Source: Candidatus Woesearchaeota archaeon
Lineage (GTDB): Archaea > Nanobdellota > Nanobdellia > Woesearchaeales > JACQNA01
Direction of reading: 5' to 3'
NCBI GenBank assembly: GCA_016203335.1
Contig: JACQNA010000094.1
Location: forward strand, 1-11,447
DNA: 11,447 nucleotides
The stretch's first letter is position 1. Each line of letters opens with the position of its first letter. The notes beneath the pieces are model-generated. The model was not told the DNA's origin. It made no database searches and saw only the letters and a list, made by a program, of their open reading frames with translations. This document shows positions 1 to 6,000 of this stretch, one piece after another. The position numbers and the translations under genes were made by a program.

Positions 1-80
1 GTATCGAGCAGTCCTGCCTTCTGGAAGCCATCGCCATGCTTTGGATCAGGTATGGGTTTCTCCATAATCACTGGACGCAT
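1..80 (-). CDS. Possible 5' end of a divergent gene, partial at left edge
   Basis: On the minus strand an ATG at 80-78 opens a frame that runs off the left edge without a stop (26 codons visible, beginning MRPVIMEKPIP). An A/T-rich box (minus-strand CTTTATTT, 99-106) lies about 23 bp upstream, slightly closer than in the other leaderless genes here. The same frame stays open upstream of this ATG, through the antisense of the tRNA, but has no other start codon. The product is not recognised. A competing reading is the 3' end of a plus-strand gene: plus frame 3 is open from the left edge to TAA at 102-104. The two cannot be separated from 80 bases. Confidence 0.3.
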   Translation of the reverse strand, partial: MRPVIMEKPIPDPKHGDGFQKAGLLD

Positions 81-132
81 GCGTGGAAACTGCTGAAGAA
101 ATAAAGAAATAGCCTGCCAACTTTCACAACGC

Positions 133-140
133 TTAAAAAC
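133..140 (+). promoter_or_regulatory. TATA-like box of the tRNA-Val gene
   Basis: TTAAAAAC lies in a GC-balanced stretch, with its centre about 28 bp before the first tRNA base at 164. This is the expected spacing for an archaeal TBP/TFB promoter starting at or near the mature tRNA 5' end. It probably also drives the acylphosphatase gene, since no TATA-like box lies at the right distance from its ATG. Confidence 0.6.
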
Positions 141-163
141 ACCGCTTTTCTCTTCCTGGTTAA

Positions 164-236
164 GGGCCCATGGTCTAGCGGTTATGACGCCACCTTCACA
201 AGGTGGAGGCCAGGAGTTCGAATCTCCTTGGGCCCA
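164..236 (+). tRNA. tRNA-Val, anticodon CAC
   Basis: A full cloverleaf can be drawn. The acceptor stem is GGGCCCA (164-170) with TGGGCCC (229-235), and the discriminator base is A236. The D arm is GTC/GAC with GG at 180-181. The anticodon stem is CCACC (190-194) with GGTGG (202-206) around the loop TTCACAA, placing CAC at 197-199. The T arm is AGGAG/CTCCT around TTCGAAT. CAC reads the valine codon GUG. No intron is present and CCA is not encoded (TCC follows A236), so CCA must be added after transcription. The acylphosphatase ATG is 8 nt downstream. Confidence 0.97.
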
Positions 237-244
237 TCCTGCTC

Positions 245-517
245 ATGAAGCGCGTCCACCTGTTTGTGAAGGGATTTGTGCAGGGCGTTGCCTACCGCCA
301 TAAGGCATGCATGCAGGCACGGTTCCGCCATCTTACCGGCTGGGTGCGGAATACCCCTGATGGCAATGTAGAGCTCATTGCAGAGGGTAAAGATGAGAAT
401 ATTGCTGCCTTTCTCATCTGGTGCAGAAAAGGCCCGGACGGCGCAGAAGTCAAGGATGTCCGGGTCATCGATGAGCAGCCCACCGGAGAGTTTGTTGAAT
501 TTTTAGTACGATATTAA
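245..517 (+). CDS. acyP: Acylphosphatase
   Basis: Encodes 90 residues, the usual length of the acylphosphatase family, which hydrolyses the carboxyl-phosphate bond of acyl phosphates such as acetyl phosphate or 1,3-bisphosphoglycerate. Both family signatures are visible: GFVQGVAYR near the N-terminus, which carries the phosphate-binding loop and catalytic Arg, and GWVRNTPDGNVE about 20 residues later, which holds the catalytic Asn. The GPDGAEV segment later in the protein is also typical. The frame extends upstream to 203, but that would lie inside the tRNA. The ATG at 245 gives MKRVHLFVKG, the normal family N-terminus, so I chose it. No Shine-Dalgarno sequence is visible and only 8 nt separate it from the tRNA, so co-transcription with the tRNA is likely. 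A T-run follows the stop codon. Confidence 0.93.
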   Translation: MKRVHLFVKGFVQGVAYRHKACMQARFRHLTGWVRNTPDGNVELIAEGKDENIAAFLIWCRKGPDGAEVKDVRVIDEQPTGEFVEFLVRY

Positions 518-523
518 CATTTC

Positions 524-529
524 TTTTTT
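524..529 (+). terminator. Oligo-T tract after acylphosphatase gene
   Basis: Six consecutive T residues occur 7 nt after the TAA of the acylphosphatase gene, within TTCTTTTTTATA. Archaeal RNA polymerase commonly terminates at such U-runs without a hairpin. The same bases also form part of a TATA-like box discussed at 525-532, so the assignment is not unique. Confidence 0.4.
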
Positions 530-532
530 ATA
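525..532 (+). promoter_or_regulatory. Candidate TATA-like box for the structured element
   Basis: TTTTTATA is centred about 26 bp before base 555, the exact 5' edge of the long inverted repeat. This fits an archaeal promoter starting transcription at the foot of the stem. It overlaps the T-run that may terminate the upstream gene, so this is inference from spacing alone. Confidence 0.25.
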
Positions 533-554
533 GGGTATAACAAATCTCATCTTA

Positions 555-659
555 CCGCACGCCGCCATGGCGCTGGACACGACGGGGGTTGCCCCCTTCG
601 GGGTGGCGTGTAGGTCGAGCAATGCGAGACCGTCCAGCCGCCAGCATGGCGGCGTGCGG
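555..659 (+). ncRNA. Candidate structured RNA: three-way junction with UUCG hairpin
   Basis: A GC-rich 105-base element lies between the acylphosphatase and alaS genes. Its outer arms pair exactly for 15 bp: CCGCACGCCGCCATG (555-569) with its complement at 645-659. CTGGAC (573-578) pairs with GTCCAG (632-637), and a GCG/CGC step with small bulges lies between. Two hairpins sit inside. The first is GCCCCC-TTCG-GGG(T)GGC at 591-607, capped by a classic C(UUCG)G tetraloop. The second is GGTCG...CGA(GA)CC at 613-631. I do not recognise an RNA family. It could be an independent small RNA, a leader of alaS, or a mobile GC-rich palindrome. Compensatory changes in related genomes would be the test. 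Confidence 0.4.
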
Positions 660-702
660 GACGACCGTGATACTATCAAATGAGCATCCCTTTCACGCAA
701 AC

Positions 703-710
703 TATTTAAA
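703..710 (+). promoter_or_regulatory. TATA-like box of alaS (leaderless)
   Basis: TATTTAAA is centred about 26-27 bp upstream of the alaS ATG at 733. In archaea this places transcription start at or next to the start codon, giving a leaderless mRNA. No purine-rich Shine-Dalgarno sequence precedes the ATG (the preceding bases are CTTGTTCCTCCT), which agrees. Confidence 0.65.
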
Positions 711-732
711 CAGCCCGCTGCTTGTTCCTCCT

Positions 733-2478
733 ATGCAGGCAGCAGCATTAAAGAAAAAATACCTGGAGTTCTTCCGCTCCAAGCAGCATGCAGCTATTCC
801 CTCTGCCTCCCTTATTCCCGAGCATGATCCCACCGTCCTCTTCACCACCGCAGGCATGCACCCCTTAGTACCCTACTTAATGGGCCAGCCGCATCCGAGA
901 GGAAAGCGCCTTGCCAGTGTGCAGAAATGCATCAGGACAGGCGACATTGATGCAGTGGGCGATGCCTTCCACCTCACCTTTTTCGAGATGCTCGGCAACT
1001 GGTCATTGGGAGACTACTTCAAGAAGGAAGCAATTCAGTGGAGTTATGAGTTTCTCACCGGCAAACCATGGCTCGGCATGGACAAGAATAGGCTCTTCAT
1101 TACCTGCTTCAAGGGAGACAAGGATGCTCCCAAGGATGCTGAATCAGCAAAGCTTTGGGAAGCGGCAGGCATTCCGAAAAGCCATATCTTCTTTCTGCCG
1201 AAAGAGGACAACTGGTGGGGTCCTGCCGGCGAAACCGGTCCCTGCGGCCCGGACACCGAGATGTTCTACGACACCGGCAGGGAGAAATGCGGCAAAGGCT
1301 GCAAGCCGGGATGCGGCTGCAGCAAGTATTTCGAGATATGGAACGATGTCTTCATGCAGTATGAGAAAACAAAAGACGGCAGCTACCTCTCCCTCACGCA
1401 GAAGAATGTAGATACAGGCATGGGGGTGGAGCGGACCGCAGCAGTGCTCCAGGGAAAGCCATCAGTATATGAAATTGAAACATTCCAGCCGATTATCGCT
1501 GCCATCCGAAAGCAAGAGAAAAAAGCCAATGAGCGCTCAACACGGATTATTGCAGACCATGTGCGTGCAGCAGCATTCATCTTAGGAGACCAGCGGCACG
1601 TCTCCCCTTCAAACATTGACCAGGGCTATGTGCTGAGAAGGCTCATCAGAAGAGCCATCCGCCACGGCCTGCTGCTTGGCATTGAGCATGAGTTCCTTTC
1701 CCAGCTTGCAGACATGGTTGTTGATATGCATGGTGAGGATTATCCGGAACTCCGGAATAATAAGGAATTTATCCGCGCTGAACTGATCAAAGAGGACCAG
1801 CGCTTTAGGCAGACCCTCCTAAAGGGGCTGCAGAAATTCAGCAGCTTTGCCGGAAATCTCTCCGGAGCTGACGCCTTCCTGCTCTTCCAGTCCTACGGCT
1901 TTCCCATGGAGATGACTGTTGAGCTTGCCCAAGAAAAGGGCATGAGCGTCGACACTGCAGGTTTTCAGGAGGAATTCCAGAAGCACCAGCAGCTGAGCAG
2001 GCAGGGCGCAGAGAAGCGCTTCAAGGGCGGCTTGGCAGATGCCTCTGCAGAAACCATTAAGCTCCACACCGCCACCCATCTTTTGAATGAAGCCCTTCGC
2101 AAAGTCATAGGCAAGAGCATCGTGCAGAAAGGAAGCAATATCACTGCTGATCGGCTCCGCTTCGATTTTAATCTCGACAGAAAGCTCACCGCAGAGGAGC
2201 TCAGGAAAGTGGAAGAATTGGTCAACAAAAAGATTAAGGAAGCACTCCCGGTCAGGCGGGAAGAGATGACATTCAAGGAAGCGCTGGCAAAAGGAGCCCA
2301 GGCAGAGTTCCAGGCAAAGTACGAAGAACAAGTTTCTGTCTACTCTATCGGCGATTTCTCCAGAGAAATCTGCGGCGGCCCGCATGTCCAGAACACGAGC
2401 GAGCTCGGCACGTTCAAGATAATCAAGGAAGAGGGTGTTGCAGCAGGCGTCCGGCGGATTAAGGCAGTGGTGAAGTAG
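733..2478 (+). CDS. alaS: Alanine--tRNA ligase, short form lacking the C-terminal domain
   Basis: Encodes 581 residues; typical AlaRS has about 870. It charges tRNA-Ala with alanine and clears mischarged Ser/Gly-tRNA-Ala. The class II catalytic core is clear: LFTTAGM near residue 35, TFFEMLGNWSLGDYFK at 82-97, GETGPCGPDTEMFYD and MGVERTAA. A Cys-rich insert (C186, C190, C194, C196) may bind a metal. The editing domain has HTATH (H445, H449) and CGGPH (C547, H551), the four usual zinc ligands, with P where T is common in CGGTH. The protein ends about 30 residues later, so the DHHA1/C-Ala region is absent. The sequence resembles short AlaRS of candidate-phyla bacteria more than the archaeal enzyme, suggesting transfer (inference). 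A TTG at 589 would extend the frame but runs through the structured element. ATG 733 matches the family N-terminus and the TATA spacing. Confidence 0.95.
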   Translation: MQAAALKKKYLEFFRSKQHAAIPSASLIPEHDPTVLFTTAGMHPLVPYLMGQPHPRGKRLASVQKCIRTGDIDAVGDAFHLTFFEMLGNWSLGDYFKKEAIQWSYEFLTGKPWLGMDKNRLFITCFKGDKDAPKDAESAKLWEAAGIPKSHIFFLPKEDNWWGPAGETGPCGPDTEMFYDTGREKCGKGCKPGCGCSKYFEIWNDVFMQYEKTKDGSYLSLTQKNVDTGMGVERTAAVLQGKPSVYEIETFQPIIAAIRKQEKKANERSTRIIADHVRAAAFILGDQRHVSPSNIDQGYVLRRLIRRAIRHGLLLGIEHEFLSQLADMVVDMHGEDYPELRNNKEFIRAELIKEDQRFRQTLLKGLQKFSSFAGNLSGADAFLLFQSYGFPMEMTVELAQEKGMSVDTAGFQEEFQKHQQLSRQGAEKRFKGGLADASAETIKLHTATHLLNEALRKVIGKSIVQKGSNITADRLRFDFNLDRKLTAEELRKVEELVNKKIKEALPVRREEMTFKEALAKGAQAEFQAKYEEQVSVYSIGDFSREICGGPHVQNTSELGTFKIIKEEGVAAGVRRIKAVVK

Positions 2479-2502
2479 CCTGCCCTGGCCATTCCATAAC
2501 CA

Positions 2503-2509
2503 TTAAATA
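2503..2509 (+). promoter_or_regulatory. TATA-like box of the Tat-signal protein gene (leaderless)
   Basis: TTAAATA is centred 26 bp upstream of the ATG at 2532, the same geometry as for alaS. No Shine-Dalgarno sequence lies before the ATG (TTTGCCTTTGG). This gives the gene its own promoter although it lies only 53 nt after alaS. Confidence 0.6.
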
Positions 2510-2531
2510 TCTGTTTCTCATTTGCCTTTGG

Positions 2532-3056
2532 ATGCACCAGTACTCCCGGAGGGATATCCTCAAGCTCCTCTTTTTATCGCCCCTTGTTGCTCACTGCGCC
2601 GTCAGCTCAGCATACCGCAGGCAGCAGGACATATATAGGGACATCTACAACCAGCTGAGCAGAGGGGTATGGACATATCTGAAAGGCCGCAGGTTCAGGA
2701 ATCCGCTGGAAATCCTCAGCTTTTTCCAGGATATCCTTCCGAGCACCATCTGGAGAAAGGATCGGTTGGAAGACATGATCAACCATCCGGATGAATACCA
2801 TATGCCGAGCCTGGAGCTTGATCCAGAGGGATTGCCGACCACCCCCACTGATATCCGCGTCTACCTCACTGCGGTTGCCGCGCGATGGGGGACAGAAGCA
2901 GATCCGCTCCATATCACTGCACCCTTTGCTCAGTATGACTGGCTGGTTGATTTTGGCGTTATCAGGCACGGCGACACTACCAGAATATACCATGATCCGG
3001 AAAAGATTACCAAGATGGGTGAGGAACTGCAGCAGCGCCACTATCCCTTTCCCTAA
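2532..3056 (+). CDS. Uncharacterised protein with twin-arginine-type signal
   Basis: Encodes 174 residues; I recognise no family. The N-terminus carries SRRDILK (residues 5-11), close to the Tat export consensus SRRxFLK, followed by a short hydrophobic stretch to about residue 20. C22 could be a lipidated cysteine, but VAHC is a poor lipobox. If exported, the mature part is about 145 residues, mixed helical and rich in charged and aromatic residues, with no membrane segment. The ATG is supported by the TATA-like box 26 bp upstream. The gene is convergent with the giant surface-protein gene, and the two stop codons overlap (TAA at 3054-3056 against TAG at 3055-3053). The position suggests no function. 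The Tat reading rests on the motif alone. Confidence 0.8.
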   Translation: MHQYSRRDILKLLFLSPLVAHCAVSSAYRRQQDIYRDIYNQLSRGVWTYLKGRRFRNPLEILSFFQDILPSTIWRKDRLEDMINHPDEYHMPSLELDPEGLPTTPTDIRVYLTAVAARWGTEADPLHITAPFAQYDWLVDFGVIRHGDTTRIYHDPEKITKMGEELQQRHYPFP

Positions 3057-6000
3057 ATCCGTTTCTTCGCCTCCCGATATGCCCGCCTGAGCATTCGCCT
3101 GCTCCAGTTCAGCGGCAGCAGCTCAGCAGCTATCTCGCTTCTTGACGCGCCAGCCCTCAGGTAATGCGCAATATACCTCACCAGCTGCCCGTACGCCCGC
3201 TCCTCATCACTGACCATGGTATACATATCACGCAATAAGCGGGGATCATGCCTCAGCTGAGCGCATATCTCTCTCAGCGAACACTTTCTCCTTACCAGTA
3301 TCCTGACATTTTCCTTGAGCTTCGCATATGTGCTGTCATGGCTGCGCTGCTGGAGCACCTCAGCAATGGCAAACCCAGCGTCCTCCAGCGCATCGCGTGC
3401 TTCAGCATATCCATGAGCAATGCCTGCTCCAGCCCTCTTGGTGGTATGCCTGAGTCTTCGGGCACCATGCCGGACATTCCCAACAGCAGCATCGCGCAGG
3501 TGCTGTATCAGATGCAGCTCACTGAACCAGGCATGGATAGCCCTTCCTCGTTCCAGGCGGAGCCATCGCTGGAGGTGGAGGAATGCATACTGCAATGAGC
3601 CAATGAATGACAGCCATCCCTTCCAGACGAGCTTTGGTGTCCCAAGAATTGCATCCAGCAAAGCACCAGTCACCGCTCTCCCTATTATTATACACCACTT
3701 TACTCCCCGTCTGCCCAGTGCAGAGAGCATTGCCACTGCTTCCAATGCCTGCAGTATACACCACTTTATCCCCCGCCTGCCCAGTGCAGAAAGTATCGCC
3801 CCTGCTTCCCAGGCGCGCAGCTCAGCAAGCCCAAATGCAACAGTAATCCTTCCCTTTTCCGCAGCCTTCCGTATCCGCAGCGGTTTCTCCCCTGCCTCTT
3901 TTGCCTTCTGCTCCTCGCCTACTCCCTTCCAGCGCCGCATGGCCCAGAGCAGTATTCCAACAATGATGATGAGCACCAAATCAGAGAAGAACGCGATGCT
4001 GATGCTTATTCCCTTCTCCACATTCTTGATCAGCATGAGCCGGACATAGGGGATAGCTCCCACAATAAACGCGGCAATCATCCAGGTATATTTCCTTGCC
4101 GCCTTCCGCCGCTGGAATGCCCGGTACACGCTGATGCTGCCAAATACAAAAGAGCAGAACAGGGCAGCAAACACGATAATGGGAAAGAATATGAGCTGGT
4201 TCTCAATAGACAAGACATTTGCGCAGTCGCTCGGGCAGCTCAGATCGCTCTCTCCGACATTGCAGAACCCGTTCCCGCAGCTGCATTGCGTGATGTCCGG
4301 GTTCTTGTTTGCATCAATCCGCTTCCCGATGATAGCATATACTGTTCCTCCGGCGCGGAGCGGCAGGCTCACATAGCGGAGATTGCCGAGAATGGCCTTG
4401 TCCCGAACTCCCTTCAGGTCTTTTTTGATCTCGCTCGCAATGACATTCTCGACAACCCTTCTTGTTACCGGATTGAACAGCAGCTCAGTATGGGTAGTGG
4501 GGATTTCCCAGTAATTGCTGCACTGGTTATTGATGACAGTGTCGCCGACAGACTGCGCGCTCTCCACAGAAACAACGCCGTCATTGGCAGCCCCTTCCGC
4601 AAACAATGTTGCAGAGGAGATCTTGCTCACCCCGATATCAAGCTCATACGTCTTGGTCCCCGCCACCACATAATACTGTACTCCGGGAACCTGCGGAATG
4701 CTCTTGCCTGCGATCAGCTCAGCAACGCCTGAGCTTTCCGGGTTGAATAGCGGCACATTCTCCTCAGATCTGGCAAACACGCGGAGAACATCCTTGAGGC
4801 TCTCTGCAGCAGGGCTTCCCTTGTTCGGCGTCGCGATAAGAATCAGCTTCCGCATCTTGTCCACAAACGTATACCTGCCAGGCGTCTTGAGGTTCTCCTG
4901 GTATGCGTAATACACCGCAGCCTGGCTCACCAATCCGCCCATGGAATGTGCAGCAATATAGAGATAATCAAAGCTCGCGGCCTCGCTCTCGAGCCAGTTG
5001 GCGAACTCCACTGCATTCTGGTCAATCAGGCGGAAGGTGGGATACCCAAATGTCCATGCCTGCCAGGGCTGGTTGGTCAGCTTGATGTCCTTGATGATAT
5101 TGTCAAAGGTCGCCGGGCTGCTTCCCAGGCCGTGCACAAATATCACCGCATCCCTGCTCTTGCCGTCATGCACCCGGGTAAAATAGGAGCCCAGGCAGGT
5201 ATCGCACAATGTCCCGATGAGCGCAAAGGTCACTTGTCCATCATAGAGATACTGCTCCGCATGCTCTGCCACCGCAGTGACCGCATCCCCTTCCGTTTTC
5301 CCGCCGATAAAGAGCCACTTGCCGTTATAGAGCACATAGAGCGCCACACTGCTTGGGTCAATGAGCTTATCTGCATAATAGGGAACAGTGATAGTCAATG
5401 TCGTGCCGAGCTGCGCAATCTTCAGCACCAGCGGAGTTCCCACAATCTTCAGCTTCTGGTTCTCTGGCTGCGGCAAGGGAACGCTGGGCATCGCCAGGGT
5501 TGCTGTTGATCCTGGAATGACATGGTCGAACGCTACCTGATATTTTCCGGAACTGATGGTACGCTGAGTATCACTTAATGTTGCCGTGCGCTCCGCAATC
5601 TGCACCGGCAGCTTGTCAGCAGGCAGGAACAGGTCCCGCCGGATCAGCTCTTTTGTTTCTTTTCCTTCGCACACCATATCATCTGCTGCATCAACCTCAA
5701 CCCTGCTGCATACTTCTCCCTTGCAGCGGAGCGCATGGACATCCAGGAAATTCAGCGGCACCGCAATTGTAAGGCTGGCATCAGCAGATGCCTGCGCATC
5801 AAAGGGATCAGCGAGCAGCTGGTATCCCTTCGGAATCTGGACAGCAGCCCCGGTTGCAGGAGTGAGCGTCACCTGCTCAGGCGTGCAGGGAAGATCAGTA
5901 ATCTTGATATTCTCTGGCATAATGGAGGATTCAGGAATGCTGGTGAACAGGGAAGCGATCTTGGCAGCGCCTGCCTGGATGCCCTGGGCAACGGCCTTTG

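Noticed and set aside
3..104. 3' end of a plus-strand gene in frame 3, ending TAA at 102-104
   Set aside because: Open but only 33 codons, with an unusual tryptophan content and no recognisable motif. The minus-strand frame starting at 80 has a start codon and a possible promoter, so it was listed instead with low confidence.
203..244. Upstream extension of the acylphosphatase from an ATG at 203
   Set aside because: The 14 extra residues would be encoded by the 3' half of tRNA-Val. ATG 245 gives the normal family N-terminus.
589..732. Upstream extension of alaS from a TTG at 589
   Set aside because: The 48 extra residues come from the structured GC-rich element and do not resemble an AlaRS N-terminus. 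ATG 733 matches the family start and the TATA spacing.
1819..2385. Minus-strand 188-residue open frame inside alaS
   Set aside because: It lies wholly within the AlaRS tRNA-binding and editing domains, whose motifs are intact on the plus strand; no promoter or recognisable product.
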